A program made the translations under genes and the position numbers. The notes under the pieces were generated by a model that did not search any database, was not told the origin of the DNA, and saw nothing but the letters and a program-made list of their open reading frames with translations. A DNA stretch of 41,124 bases from Chloroflexota bacterium (GTDB taxonomy: Bacteria; Chloroflexota; Dehalococcoidia; UBA2979), in assembly GCA_947472995.1 (NCBI GenBank), contig CANJBO010000015.1:1-41124 (forward strand), given 5' to 3'. Of this stretch, positions 28,132 to 36,440 are shown in pieces. Position 1 is the first letter of the stretch. Each line of letters opens with the position of its first letter.

Positions 28132-28785
28132 TCAGGTGGACTCCACCGGTGCGGGCGTGGCGACGGCCTCGAGGACCATGTGCGCGAAGAGCGCGTGCAT
28201 GCGGTGGTCGGGGGTCAACTCCGGGTGGAACGCGGTCGCCAGCAGGCGCCCCTCGCGCGCGGCGACCACGCGACCGTCGCGCAGCCGGCCGAGCACCTGC
28301 ACGCCCGCTCCCGTGCGCGTGATGACGGGGGCGCGGATGAACACCGCCCGCAGCGGCGGCCCGTCCATCCCCGCGATGTCGAGGTCTTCCTCGAACGAGT
28401 CGACCTGGCGGCCGAAGGCGTTGCGCTCGACCGTGATGTCCATCGCCGCGATCGGCGGGCGGTCGAGGTTCGTCACCTCGTTGGCGAGCATGATCGCGCC
28501 GGCGCAGGTGCCCCATGCGGGCATGCCGGCGCGCAGCCGGTCGCGCAGCGGGTCCATCAGGTCGAACGCGATCAGCAGCCGCGCGATCGTCGTGCTCTCG
28601 CCGCCGGGGATGATCAGGCCGTCCACGGCCTGCAGCTCGGCGAGCGTGCGCACCTCGATCGCGTCGATGCCGTCCACGCCGCAGGCGCGGAGGGAGGCGA
28701 TGTGCTCCGCGAAGTCCCCCTGCAGCGCCAGGACGCCGATCAGGGCGCTGGTGCGCGCCCGGGGGGTGGACGAGGAGGACGTCAT
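28132..28785 (-). CDS. pdxT: Pyridoxal 5'-phosphate synthase glutaminase subunit
   Basis: Class I glutamine amidotransferase that supplies ammonia to PdxS for direct synthesis of pyridoxal phosphate; 217 residues. Characteristic features: IGVLALQGDFAEHI, the PGGESTT motif, the catalytic Cys in WGTCAGAI and the His/Glu of ATAFHPELT. The first ~15 residues are a Ser/Thr/Arg-rich extension. It begins 10 bases after the pdxS stop on the same strand, the classical pdxST pair. Confidence 0.96.
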   Translation of the reverse strand: MTSSSSTPRARTSALIGVLALQGDFAEHIASLRACGVDGIDAIEVRTLAELQAVDGLIIPGGESTTIARLLIAFDLMDPLRDRLRAGMPAWGTCAGAIMLANEVTNLDRPPIAAMDITVERNAFGRQVDSFEEDLDIAGMDGPPLRAVFIRAPVITRTGAGVQVLGRLRDGRVVAAREGRLLATAFHPELTPDHRMHALFAHMVLEAVATPAPVEST

Positions 28786-28795
28786 CGGGGTGGTG

Positions 28796-29767
28796 CTAGT
28801 TCCCTCGACCCGCGAGCAGCTCCGCGACCGGCATCGAGGCGACCGACTGCCCGCGCATCGCGTCCGGGATCTCCATGGAGACCTCGGCGAGGATCTTCGG
28901 GTCGTTGAAGTGGGTCACGGCCTTCACGATGGCGGTCGCCATCGCGCGCTGCGACTCCAGCATCTTCTTGTGGCCGGAGGCGGTGCCGTCGTCCAGCTCC
29001 GCGCCGGACTTGAAGATGCCCGAGCCGACGAAGACGCCCTCGGCGCCCAGCTGCATCATCAGCGCCGCGTCCGCCGGGCTGGCGACGCCGCCCGCCGAGA
29101 AGTTCGTCACCGGCAGCTTGCCGAGGCGGCGCACGTCGCGCACGAGGTCGATCGGCACCTGCATGTCCTTCGCGACGACGAACAGCTCGTCCTCGCGCAT
29201 CCCCTGGATGCGGCGGATGTCGGACCAGAGCGAGCGCATGTGGCGCACGGCCTCGACGATGTCGCCGGTGCCGGCCTCGCCCTTCGTGCGGATCATCGCG
29301 GCGCCCTCGGAGATGCGACGCAGCGCCTCGCCCAGGTTGCGGCAGCCGCAGACGAACGGGACGGCGAAGTTGTGCTTGTCGATGTGGTGCACGTCGTCGG
29401 CCGGGGTCAGCACCTCCGACTCGTCGATGTAGTCCACCCCGATCGCCTCGAGGATCTGCGCCTCGACGAAGTGGCCGATGCGGGCCTTCGCCATGACGGG
29501 GATCGAGACGGTGGCCTGGATCTCCTTGATCATCCGCACGTGGCTCATGCGGGCGACGCCGCCGGCCGCGCGGATGTCGGAGGGGACGCGCTCCAGGGCC
29601 ATCACGGCGCAGGCGCCGGCCTCCTGCGCGATCTCGGCGTGCTCCGGGGTGACGACGTCCATGATCACGCCGCCCTTGAGCATCTGCGCGAGTCCGGCCT
29701 TCACGGTCCACGTCGCCGTGCCCGAGGAGGACTGCGTGGTGCCGTTAGACGTGCCGTTGTTGGTCAT
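28796..29767 (-). CDS. pdxS: Pyridoxal 5'-phosphate synthase lyase subunit
   Basis: Condenses ribose 5-phosphate, glyceraldehyde 3-phosphate and ammonia to PLP; 323 residues. Highly conserved PdxS sequence is seen from [20 protein letters not shown] onward, including [12 protein letters not shown] (Schiff-base Lys region), RTKGEAGTG and [20 protein letters not shown]. The first ~22 residues are an Asn/Thr/Ser-rich, non-conserved extension. The ATG at 29767 follows GGGAGC; the frame is open for 67 codons further upstream but without conservation. A -10 candidate lies about 80 bases upstream. Confidence 0.97.
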   Translation of the reverse strand: MTNNGTSNGTTQSSSGTATWTVKAGLAQMLKGGVIMDVVTPEHAEIAQEAGACAVMALERVPSDIRAAGGVARMSHVRMIKEIQATVSIPVMAKARIGHFVEAQILEAIGVDYIDESEVLTPADDVHHIDKHNFAVPFVCGCRNLGEALRRISEGAAMIRTKGEAGTGDIVEAVRHMRSLWSDIRRIQGMREDELFVVAKDMQVPIDLVRDVRRLGKLPVTNFSAGGVASPADAALMMQLGAEGVFVGSGIFKSGAELDDGTASGHKKMLESQRAMATAIVKAVTHFNDPKILAEVSMEIPDAMRGQSVASMPVAELLAGRGN

Positions 29768-29848
29768 AGTGCTCCCGTGGGTGGCTGCCGAGATGCGAAA
29801 CGAGCGAGTCCCGTTGAATCCTGATCCCACGGGACGTGCTGCCCGTCC

Positions 29849-29854
29849 ATTGTA
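29849..29854 (-). promoter_or_regulatory. -10 candidate TACAAT for the pdxST operon
   Basis: TACAAT on the minus strand, in the 294-base gap between the divergent pdxS and small membrane protein genes. The leader would be about 75 bases. No clear -35 is seen. The rest of the gap shows no gene. Confidence 0.4.
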
Positions 29855-30061
29855 CGCCGGTTCGCACGCCCGTCGCGGGGTCCCGGCTCCGAGGTCGGCG
29901 CGCCGAAACTGCTCATCTGTCTGAGCATGACCCGGCCGCCCTCGAGGCACGCCGCTAGACCGCGGCACCGCGCACGTTCACACTTCGAAGGGTGGGCGGT
30001 GCCTCCCGGCGCGCCCGCACCGGGCGCACACGGGCCGCAGCCCCAGCGTACGAGGCGAGAC

Positions 30062-30247
30062 ATGGGCCGAGGCAGCAGGGTCGCCGGAATGCTCTCCCTC
30101 ATCGGCGCGGTGATCGCGTTCGCGCTGGCGGTCGTCTTCCAGAACCCCGTCAGCATGTACACGGCGATCGGCGTCGTCCTCCTCCTGAACGCCGCCGTGC
30201 GTTTCCGCATGGCCTCCGACGCCAGTACGAACGGTCACCACCGCTAG
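30062..30247 (+). CDS. Small membrane protein, two helices, unknown function
   Basis: A 61-residue protein. The ATG at 30062 has GAGG seven to eight bases upstream. Two hydrophobic stretches (VAGMLSLIGAVIAFALAVVF and MYTAIGVVLLLNAAV) suggest a helical hairpin with both ends in the cytoplasm. I do not recognise the family. It is 41 bases upstream of the UspA-like gene on the same strand, so they may be cotranscribed. Confidence 0.6.
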   Translation: MGRGSRVAGMLSLIGAVIAFALAVVFQNPVSMYTAIGVVLLLNAAVRFRMASDASTNGHHR

Positions 30248-30288
30248 CCGTCACGTTCCATCAGCGCCGCGCGCAGGGAGCCACCCGC

Positions 30289-30738
30289 ATGCCCCACATC
30301 AAGGACGAGGTCAGGACCTACCTGGTCGCCGTCGACGGCGGCGAGGCCGCCTACTCAGCGCTCCGCGCCGCATGCGACCTCGCCAAGCGGTCGAAGGCGC
30401 AGGTGAGCGTCCTCTATGTGATCGAGGTGCCTCGATCGGTCGCGCTCGATGCCACGCTGGACGCCGAGGTCGAGAAGGGCGAGACGATCCTCGCCCGTGC
30501 CGAGGAGATCGCCCGCGAGCACGCCACCACCGTGCAGGCCGACCTGATCCAGGCGCGCCAGGCGGGCCACGCCGTGGTGGACGAGGCGACCGACCGCGGG
30601 GTTGATGCCATCGTGCTGGGCGTCGAATACCATCGACCTCTCGGGCAGTTCACGCTGGGGCGGCTGCCGCTGTACGTCCTGGAACATGCGCCCACGCAGG
30701 TGTGGCTGATCCGCTATCCGGCGCCGAAGCAGGCGTGA
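30289..30738 (+). CDS. Universal stress protein (UspA) family
   Basis: A 149-residue single UspA domain: VRTYLVAVDGGEAAYSALRAACDLA at the start (usually V-D-x-S), VSVLYVIEV, and a C-terminal LGRLPLYVLEHAPTQVWLIR. The ATP-binding signature G-x2-G-x9-G-S/T is degraded here: the region reads LGVEYHRPLGQF and LGRLP in place of LGSVS, so ATP binding is doubtful. The start has GGGAG nine bases upstream. Its last codon overlaps a possible upstream start of the following TrkA gene (TGATG), and it may be cotranscribed with the K+ channel regulators. An 18-bp palindrome lies inside the gene. Confidence 0.85.
   Translation: MPHIKDEVRTYLVAVDGGEAAYSALRAACDLAKRSKAQVSVLYVIEVPRSVALDATLDAEVEKGETILARAEEIAREHATTVQADLIQARQAGHAVVDEATDRGVDAIVLGVEYHRPLGQFTLGRLPLYVLEHAPTQVWLIRYPAPKQA
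30420..30437. repeat. Palindrome GATCGAGGTGCCTCGATC inside the uspA-like gene
   Basis: Eight-base arms around a TG centre, sharing the core TCGAGGTGCCTCGA with the intergenic palindrome at 22050-22065. It encodes the residues IEVPRS, which are not specially constrained in the family. Confidence 0.65.
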
Positions 30739-30758
30739 TGGCGGGGGAGGTGCCGGGC

Positions 30759-31163
30759 ATGCGGATCCTGATCATGGGCTGCGGGCGCGTCGGCGCCGGC
30801 CTCGCGACGCAGCTGGCGAACGAGGGGCACGACGTGACCGTGCTGGACACGGACGCCTTCGCGTTCCGCCGGCTCCTCCCCACGTTCGCCGGCCACCGCC
30901 TGGTCGGCTCGGGCACGGACGACCGCTCGCTGGTCGAGGCGCGCATCGCGGAGACCGACTGCTTCATCGCGCTCGCGTCCGGCGACAACCGCAACATCCT
31001 CGCGTCGCAGAAGGCGAAGGAGATCTACGGTGTGAAGACCGTGGTCACCCGCGTCCGCGACCCGCTCCGCAGCGAGATGTTCGGCCGCCTCGGCCTGCGC
31101 ACGTTCAGCCCGACGAAGGTCGGCGTGACGCTCGCGCACGACGCGATCTTCCAGGGGGCGTAG
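30759..31163 (+). CDS. TrkA-N (RCK) domain protein, short
   Basis: A 134-residue NAD(H)-binding regulator of potassium transport. The ATG at 30759 is preferred since GGGGGAGG precedes it by eight bases; an ATG at 30738 overlapping the UspA stop is possible. Rossmann motif ILIMGCGRVGAGLA, strand-2 acidic end VLDTD and a later ASGDNRNILASQKAKE are typical of TrkA-N. It lacks the C-terminal TrkA_C domain that the next protein has. The pair probably regulates a Trk/Ktr K+ channel encoded elsewhere; no channel gene is in the window. Confidence 0.9.
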   Translation: MRILIMGCGRVGAGLATQLANEGHDVTVLDTDAFAFRRLLPTFAGHRLVGSGTDDRSLVEARIAETDCFIALASGDNRNILASQKAKEIYGVKTVVTRVRDPLRSEMFGRLGLRTFSPTKVGVTLAHDAIFQGA

Positions 31164-31165
31164 CC

Positions 31166-31840
31166 GTGTACATCATCATCGTCGGCGGCGGCGCGGTCGG
31201 GCACGGTCTCGCGCTCGAGCTCCAGCAGATGCCTGACCACGAGGTCGCGATCGTCGAGTTGAGCGGGTCGCGCGCCGGCCAGCTCCGCTCCGAGCTGGGC
31301 GAGATGGTCGTCCACGGCGACGGCAGCGAGATCGCGTTCCTCGAGCGCGTCGGCGCGGGGCGCGCGGACCTGCTGCTCGCGGTCACCGCCGACGACGGCG
31401 CGAACCTCGTCACGTGCCAGGTGGCGAAGCACTGGTTCAACATCAAGCGCACCATCGCGCGCGTGAACGACTCGCGGAACGAGGCGCTGTTCTTGCGCCT
31501 CGGCGTCGACTCGATCGTCTCGGCCGCCGGCGCCGTCATGGCGCAGATCGAGGCCTCGCTGCCGGAGCACACGATCATCCCGCTCATGGCCCTCGAGGGC
31601 TCCCGCCTGCACGTCGTCGACATCCGCGTGCAGGCAGGCTCGCCCGCGGTGGGCCGCCCGCTGCGCGAGATGCAGTTCCCGCCGGAGGTGCTGATCTCCG
31701 TCGTCATCGGCAAGCAGGGCGCCGTCGTCCCCGCCGGCGACACCGTGCTGCAGGTCGGCGACGAGGTGATCGCCGTCATCCCCCGCGAGTCCGACGCGAT
31801 CGTGCGCGAGATGATCGCCGGCCCCACCGAGGTGAAGTAG
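31166..31840 (+). CDS. TrkA family protein with TrkA-N and TrkA-C domains
   Basis: A 224-residue K+ uptake regulator starting with GTG, two bases after the preceding gene. TrkA-N: IIIVGGGAVGHGLA, GDGSEIAFLERVG, AVTADDGANLVTCQVAK. From about residue 140 a TrkA_C domain follows (VQAGSPAVGRPLREMQFP, VVPAGDTVLQVGDEVIAV). Together with the upstream half-size TrkA it makes a two-protein regulator as in actinobacterial and Chloroflexota genomes. pheA starts immediately after its stop. Confidence 0.93.
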   Translation: MYIIIVGGGAVGHGLALELQQMPDHEVAIVELSGSRAGQLRSELGEMVVHGDGSEIAFLERVGAGRADLLLAVTADDGANLVTCQVAKHWFNIKRTIARVNDSRNEALFLRLGVDSIVSAAGAVMAQIEASLPEHTIIPLMALEGSRLHVVDIRVQAGSPAVGRPLREMQFPPEVLISVVIGKQGAVVPAGDTVLQVGDEVIAVIPRESDAIVREMIAGPTEVK

Positions 31841-32668
31841 ATGCGCATCTCCCACCTCGGCCCCACCGGGACGTACACCGAGGCCGCCTCGCGCCGCTTC
31901 GACCCGACTGCGGACCTCCTGCCGGTCGCGACGGTCGCCGCCGCGATCCAGGCGGTGCGCGACGGCGAGGTGGACGCTGCCGTCTGCGCGATGGAGAACT
32001 CGATCGAGGGCTCCGTCTCGATCGAGACGATGGACATCCTGATCCGCCCGGAGTTCGACCTGCGGGTCGTCGGCGAGGTCGTCGTCGCGATCCAGCATCA
32101 CCTCGTCGGCGCGCCGGGCATCAACGCGGCCGGCGCCGAGGTCGTCTACTCGCACCCGCAGGCGCTCGCACAGTGCCGGCGGCGGCTCGCGGAGCTCGCG
32201 CCCAGCGCGAAGCCGGTCGCGGCACTCTCGACGGCGGGTGCCGTCGAGGCGTCGATGCAGGAGCCGGGCACGCTCGCCGTGGGCAGCCAGCACGCCGCCG
32301 AGCTGTTCGGCGCGACGATCTACGCGCGCGACATCGGCGACGAGCGCGACAACGAGACGCGCTTCGTCGTGCTGGCGCGCGAGGACGCCCCGCCGACGGG
32401 CGACGACAAGACGTCGCTCGCCTTCACCGTCCCGCACGACCGTCCCGGCTCGCTCGTCGAGGTGCTGCAGCTGTTCGCGCAGCACGGCCTGAACCTCACG
32501 CGCATCGAGTCGCGCCCCACGCGCCAGCAACTCGGCACGTACGTCTTCTTCTGCGACGTGCAGGGCCACCAGCGCGACGCGGTCGTCGCTGCCGTCCTCG
32601 ACGAGGCGCGCGGGATGACGCAGTGGCTGCGCGTGCTGGGGTCGTATCCTCGATGGAAGCGGGCGTAG
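31841..32668 (+). CDS. pheA: Prephenate dehydratase
   Basis: Converts prephenate to phenylpyruvate in phenylalanine synthesis; 275 residues, monofunctional (no chorismate mutase). ISHLGPTGTYTEAA at the start, AMENSIEGSV, the catalytic Thr motif NETRFVVL, and a C-terminal ACT domain (GSLVEVLQLFAQHGLNLTRI, with ESRP) for feedback control. The ATG directly abuts the preceding TrkA stop codon, so it is cotranscribed with an unrelated K+ regulator. Type A repeat R6 lies 14 bases after its stop. Confidence 0.95.
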   Translation: MRISHLGPTGTYTEAASRRFDPTADLLPVATVAAAIQAVRDGEVDAAVCAMENSIEGSVSIETMDILIRPEFDLRVVGEVVVAIQHHLVGAPGINAAGAEVVYSHPQALAQCRRRLAELAPSAKPVAALSTAGAVEASMQEPGTLAVGSQHAAELFGATIYARDIGDERDNETRFVVLAREDAPPTGDDKTSLAFTVPHDRPGSLVEVLQLFAQHGLNLTRIESRPTRQQLGTYVFFCDVQGHQRDAVVAAVLDEARGMTQWLRVLGSYPRWKRA

Positions 32669-32682
32669 TTCTCGAGGCCTGC

Positions 32683-32780
32683 GGGGCGGCCCACCCCTGC
32701 CCCTCCCGGCGCGGGAGGGGTTCTGAAGCGAGGATGGTATGAGGAGCTGCGCCCTCATACTCCCGGCGGATTCGCGCTCG
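32683..32780 (+). repeat. Dispersed repeat locus 4: single type A unit (R6)
   Basis: GGGGCGGCCCACCCC, hairpin 1 with CCCCTCCC/GGGAGGGG arms, hairpin 2 GTATGAGG (32737-32744) with CCTCATAC (32753-32760) and triloop TGC, then CTCCCGGCGGA. It begins 14 bases after pheA and ends just before the mutM ribosome site (GAGGAG, 32786-32791), in pheA orientation. Confidence 0.8.
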
Positions 32781-32796
32781 GCCCGAGGAGCCTACG

Positions 32797-33634
32797 ATGC
32801 CCGAAATCCCTGACCTCGAAGCGATCCGCCACTACCTGATGCCGCGCCTCGACGGGCTCACCGTCGCGAAGACCGAGGCGCCCATCCCGTGGCTCGTCCG
32901 CACCGGCGCCGAGGACCTCGCGACGATCGAGGGGCACCGCTTCGGCGAGATCCACCGCCTCGGTAAGTTCCTGCTGTTCTTCCTCGACGAAGCGCGCATC
33001 CTCGTGATCAACCCGATGCTCACCGGGCGCTTCCACTGGGTGGAGGCGGGCGCGAAGAAGACCGGCAGCATGGGCGTGATCGTCGGCTTCGATGACGGGC
33101 ACGTCCTGCGCGACGAGGTACCAGCGCCGCATGGGCCGCTGGTACCTCGTCGCGCAGGACGAGCTGCACACGCTCCCGCAGTTCCCGACGCTCGGCCCCG
33201 ACGCGATGGCGATCAGCGAGGATGACTTCCTCGCGCGTCTCAAGTCACGTCGAGGCCAGATCAAGGCGACGCTCACGAACCAGGAGTTCATGGCCGGCGT
33301 CGGCAACGCCTACTCCGACGAGATCCTCTGGGCCGCCGGCCTGCACCCCCACCGCAAGCGATCGACGATGGACGAGGCCGACCTGCGCCGCCTGTACGCC
33401 TCGATGCGAACGGTGATCGAGGAGAGCATCGCCGTCGTCGACGCCACCGTGCAGGGCGAGGGCCTCGGCAAGAAGGAGGAGTGGCGCGAGCACCTGAAGG
33501 TGCACCGCCGCGCCGGCACCCCGTGCCCTCGCTGCGGCTCCGAGATCAAAGGCCAGGTCCGCTCCGGCAGCGAGACCAACTACTGCGTCGTCTGCCAGCC
33601 GTTGTTCGAGGAGGCGCGGGCAACTTCGGCGTAG
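32797..33634 (+). pseudogene. mutM: Formamidopyrimidine-DNA glycosylase, frameshifted within an inverted repeat
   Basis: Base-excision repair glycosylase for 8-oxoguanine, ~275 residues if restored. Frame 1 (from 32797, GAGGAG six bases upstream) begins MPEIPDLEAIRHYL with the catalytic Pro and Glu and RLGKF (beta-hairpin Lys), and is right until about VLR near 33110. The correct sequence then continues in the frame one base later: RRMGRWYLV, the helix-two-turn-helix region QEFMAGVGNAYSDEILWA, and the zinc finger CPRCGSEIK with CVVCQ. Between these, 13 bases stand where 12 would be expected for Y-x-D-x. The breakpoint lies in the left arm of a 25-bp perfect inverted repeat. Either a real hairpin-templated mutation or a sequencing/assembly error; if real, the enzyme would be lost. 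Confidence 0.85.
33102..33161. repeat. 25-bp perfect inverted repeat inside mutM
   Basis: 33102-33126 is exactly complementary to 33137-33161 with a ten-base spacer. The right arm encodes the conserved RWYLVAQDE; the left arm lies where the reading frame breaks. See the pseudogene entry. Confidence 0.95.
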
Positions 33635-33669
33635 CTCCGCCAACAGCCCGTGGCGTCGAGGTGCTGTGC

Positions 33670-33879
33670 GGGGCGGCCCACTCCAATTCCGAGGCCCCTC
33701 CGATGACGCCGCCCGTCGTGCGGTCGTCGACACGCACGTCTCCGGTCACGACGAATCGTTCATCGGTCGCGCTACGCCGGTTCAGGGAATCTGCAGCGGG
33801 GCGAAGCCCTGATGGGGTGCAACCCCATCAGATCACATCCCCTTCCCGTGCAGGGAAGGGGCAGGGGATGGGCCGCCCC
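33670..33879. repeat. Dispersed repeat locus 5: inverted pair (R7 degenerate, R8 type B)
   Basis: In the 291-base gap between convergent mutM and HNH genes, where no gene was seen. R7 (plus, from 33670) keeps GGGGCGGCCCACTCC but has lost the hairpins. R8 (minus, 33879-33791) has CCCCTTCCC/GGGAAGGGG hairpin 1 and hairpin 2 CTGATGGGG (33809-33817) with CCCCATCAG (33823-33831), triloop TGC on the minus strand. GGGCGGCCC ends face outward. GTCGAGGTGC lies just outside R7 (about 33655-33664). Confidence 0.75.
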
Positions 33880-33925
33880 ACGCGGGCATCAATGGCTACT
33901 CATCCACCGAGGCGTCCCGCGAGGA

Positions 33926-34480
33926 TTACGACGCCGCGACACCGTAGTCGGCGGAGGTCGCGCCGGACTTCGTCCATGAGACGACGAATGGACTCCACTC
34001 GCGGTAGCGCTCGAGGTACGGCGCGAACATCACCGCCGGGTGCGTCGACGGGCGTCGAGGCTCCGACAGCAGCTCCATGCGCGCCTCCTGCGGTGTGCGG
34101 CCGCCCTTGCGGTGGTTGCACGCGCGGCACGCCGTCACCAGGTTCTCCCACGCGTGCGGGCCGCCTCGATGCTTCGGCATCACGTGGTCCAGCGTCAGGT
34201 CGCCGCCGCGGCGGCCGCAGTACTGGCAGCGCTCGTTGTCGCGCGCGAAGACCTCGCGGCGGCTGAGTCTGGGGCGCGGGTAGGGGCGGCGCACGAAGTG
34301 GCGCAGGCGGATCACGGAGGGCGTCTGGTACTCGTCGCTCGCGCCGAAGATCGGCTCTTCGCCCTCTTCGAGGACCTCGGCCTTCCCGTGGAAGACGAGC
34401 ACGAAGGCGCGCCGCGCCGAGCACACGTTCAGTGGTTCGTAGTTCTGGTTCAGCACCAGCGCGCGCCGCAGAACGGACAC
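33926..34480 (-). CDS. HNH endonuclease family protein
   Basis: A 184-residue protein of the small HNH family found in most Chloroflexota, cyanobacteria and actinobacteria; its target is not known. A GTG at 34480 with GAGGG upstream begins a conserved VSVLRRALVLNQNYEPLNV. The HNH core is CQYCG, LTLDHVMPKHRGG, NLVTACRACNHRKGG: zinc-type Cys pairs plus the catalytic His. The next upstream in-frame start (GTG at 34522) is not conserved. It is the last gene of a minus-strand group ending at locus 5 repeats. Confidence 0.87.
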   Translation of the reverse strand: MSVLRRALVLNQNYEPLNVCSARRAFVLVFHGKAEVLEEGEEPIFGASDEYQTPSVIRLRHFVRRPYPRPRLSRREVFARDNERCQYCGRRGGDLTLDHVMPKHRGGPHAWENLVTACRACNHRKGGRTPQEARMELLSEPRRPSTHPAVMFAPYLERYREWSPFVVSWTKSGATSADYGVAAS

Positions 34481-34550
34481 CGGACCCTCGATCCCGCGAG
34501 GTCGGTACGAAGGACCCCGCACATCGGACAGCGGTGGGCGACCCCGGCAG

Positions 34551-34556
34551 TGTACC
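34551..34556 (-). promoter_or_regulatory. -10 candidate TACACT upstream of the HNH gene
   Basis: TACACT on the minus strand, 70 bases from the GTG start, in the 116-base gap after cvpA. No clear -35. Confidence 0.35.
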
Positions 34557-34596
34557 GGATCGCGCGCGCCGTCGAGCAGGTCGAGGGGGCTCGGCG

Positions 34597-35172
34597 CTAC
34601 GGCTTCGGCGTGCCGGGCCCCGGGAACCCGGGGATGCTGCCGGGCATGCCGGGCAGCGAGCCCAGCGGCGCATCGCGGAGATGATCCAGTGCCTCATGGA
34701 ACTCTTGCGGGAGCGCGATGCTGATCGCCGGGGCGAAGCGCAGGAACACCGGTGCGAGCGTGGAGTCGCGCACCACCTGCGCCAGCGTGGTCTGCGCCGG
34801 GAACACCGACACCGCGATCAGCAGCACCTCGACCAGCACGAAGCCCTTCACCAGCCCGAAGACCGCTCCGCCGATCTTATCCAGCGGGCCCAGGAACAGC
34901 AGCGACGCCGCGGTGTGCAGCACCGACGCGATCACGTATCCCGCGATCGCCGTGCCGATGAAGATCGCCGCGAACGCCGCGAGGCTGCGCGTCGTCGGGT
35001 CCGCGATCACGAACTCGAGGTTCGCCGAGAGGTCGTCGTAGAACATGCCGGAGAGGAAGATGCCCGCGACCAGTCCCAGCAGTGAGACCACCTCGCGGAT
35101 GAGGCCGGCGGAGAACGCGCGGAACACGGTCCACGCGAGGATCGCGATGATCAGCAGGTCGAGCCAGTTCAT
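34597..35172 (-). CDS. CvpA family membrane protein
   Basis: A 191-residue integral membrane protein. ATG at 35172 (GGAG ten bases upstream) starts MNWLDLLIIAILAWTVFRAF, a typical CvpA first helix; helices follow at residues ~25-45, 60-85 and 100-120, matching the colicin-V-production/CvpA family. The last ~30 residues are Gly/Pro-rich (GSLPGMPGSIPGFPGPG), which is not a usual part of the family. Function is unclear; CvpA proteins are linked to envelope stress. It lies between radC and the HNH gene. Confidence 0.87.
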   Translation of the reverse strand: MNWLDLLIIAILAWTVFRAFSAGLIREVVSLLGLVAGIFLSGMFYDDLSANLEFVIADPTTRSLAAFAAIFIGTAIAGYVIASVLHTAASLLFLGPLDKIGGAVFGLVKGFVLVEVLLIAVSVFPAQTTLAQVVRDSTLAPVFLRFAPAISIALPQEFHEALDHLRDAPLGSLPGMPGSIPGFPGPGTPKP

Positions 35173-35262
35173 GGGTTCCGACTCCGCCCCGCCCTGAGCG
35201 TAGTGACCGGATCGTAACACGCGCGCAGTTGCGTCACGTGCCCCGCGGCGGGGCGTCGAGGG

Positions 35263-35979
35263 CTAGTCGAAGCCCAACCGGCGCTCGCGCATCGAGACCC
35301 AGCGGCCCGCGCCATGGCCGAACACGAGGTGGTCGAGCACCGGCACGTCCAGGAGCAGGCCGGCCTCGACGGCGTCGCGCGTGAAGGCGATGTCGTCCGG
35401 GCTGGGCGTGGGGTCGCCGCTCGGGTGGTTGTGGGCGAGGGCGATCTTGCTGGCGTTGAGACGGACCGCCTCGCGGAACAACTCGGCGACGCGGCCGCCG
35501 GCGGCGCTGATCGTGCCGCGGTAGAGCACCGGCGCGGCGAGCACGTGGTGCTTCGTGTCCAGGATCAGCAGCCGCAGCTCCTCCTGTTGGAGCAGCTCCA
35601 TCTCCGGGTGCAGCAACCGCGCGATGTCCTGCGGGCTGGTGACCGCCGTCCGCACGCCGCCGTCCTCGAGGGCGGCGCGCCGGCCCAGCTCGAATGCGGC
35701 GGCGATCGTCGAAGCCTTCGCCGGGCCGACGCCGTGCGCGTCGCCGAGCGTGGCGAGGTCTGTCGCCGCGAGGCCGCGCAGCCCGCCCCGTTCGTGCAAC
35801 AGCCGCGCCGCGACGTGCAGCACGTCCTCCTGCGCCGTCCCGGTCCGCAGCAGGATCGCGAGCAGCTCCTCGGCCTTCAGGGCGCCGGGGCCGAGGCGGC
35901 GGAGCCGCTCGCGCGGGCGCTCGTCCTCCGGCATCTCCGCGACGCGCACCCGGTAGACCACGGTCGCATCGTTGGTCAT
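35263..35979 (-). CDS. radC: RadC family JAB-domain protein
   Basis: UPF0758/RadC protein of 238 residues. N-terminal helical part (RPRERLRRLGPGALKAEELLAILLRTG) and C-terminal JAMM metalloprotease-like motif AHNHPSGDPTPSPDD. The historic DNA-repair role of RadC is in doubt. Its ATG is four bases after the stop of the preceding membrane-protein gene. Confidence 0.94.
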   Translation of the reverse strand: MTNDATVVYRVRVAEMPEDERPRERLRRLGPGALKAEELLAILLRTGTAQEDVLHVAARLLHERGGLRGLAATDLATLGDAHGVGPAKASTIAAAFELGRRAALEDGGVRTAVTSPQDIARLLHPEMELLQQEELRLLILDTKHHVLAAPVLYRGTISAAGGRVAELFREAVRLNASKIALAHNHPSGDPTPSPDDIAFTRDAVEAGLLLDVPVLDHLVFGHGAGRWVSMRERRLGFD

Positions 35980-35983
35980 CGCG

Positions 35984-36433
35984 CTAGGGCCGCGGCATGA
36001 AGGGAGCGGCGGGCTCGAACGGCGGCCGGGCGACCGTGACGATCGTGTTCGTGTGCGGCCAGTGCTCGATGATGATCTCGTCGCCCTCGTGCAGCTCCAT
36101 CGCCGTCACGGCGTTCAGCTCGAACAGCCGCTGGCCGATGAGCGCGTAGTCCACGCGCCCGAAGACGAGGTAGCGCGACTTCTTCCACAGCCGGCTGACG
36201 CGCCCACGCGTCGTGATCGGCGCCGCGCGCAGGTCGCGCAGCGCGGCGACCGCCTCCAGCGTCGCGGGGAGCGCGCCCATGCCGATCACCAGGATGCCGA
36301 AGAAGGAGCGCCAGTAGAGCGTGAAGCCGAGGAGGACCAGCAGGAAGATCGCGGCGGGGGTCAGGACCACGGCGCGCCTCAGCACCGTCGAGCGGCTGTT
36401 CGGTCGCTCTTCCAGGATGCGAGGCTCCAGCAT
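35984..36433 (-). CDS. Two-helix membrane protein of unknown function
   Basis: A 149-residue protein. ATG at 36433 is used because the Arg/Thr-rich open frame upstream is a shadow of the LysM gene. Two membrane helices (AVVLTPAAIFLLVLLGFTLYW and FGILVIGMGALPATL) precede a soluble C-terminal region ending in Pro-rich residues. Spacing of seven bases to the LysM gene and four to radC implies one operon. Not recognised. Confidence 0.7.
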   Translation of the reverse strand: MLEPRILEERPNSRSTVLRRAVVLTPAAIFLLVLLGFTLYWRSFFGILVIGMGALPATLEAVAALRDLRAAPITTRGRVSRLWKKSRYLVFGRVDYALIGQRLFELNAVTAMELHEGDEIIIEHWPHTNTIVTVARPPFEPAAPFMPRP

Positions 36434-36440
36434 GCAGGTC

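Noticed and set aside
29768-29968. 67-codon upstream extension of pdxS
   Set aside because: Not conserved, crosses the -10 candidate, and the ATG at 29767 has a ribosome site; PdxS proteins do not have such an extension.
33100-33165. Programmed frameshift in mutM
   Set aside because: There is no slippery heptamer, the hairpin overlaps rather than follows the shift point, and the MutM family is not known to use frameshifting.
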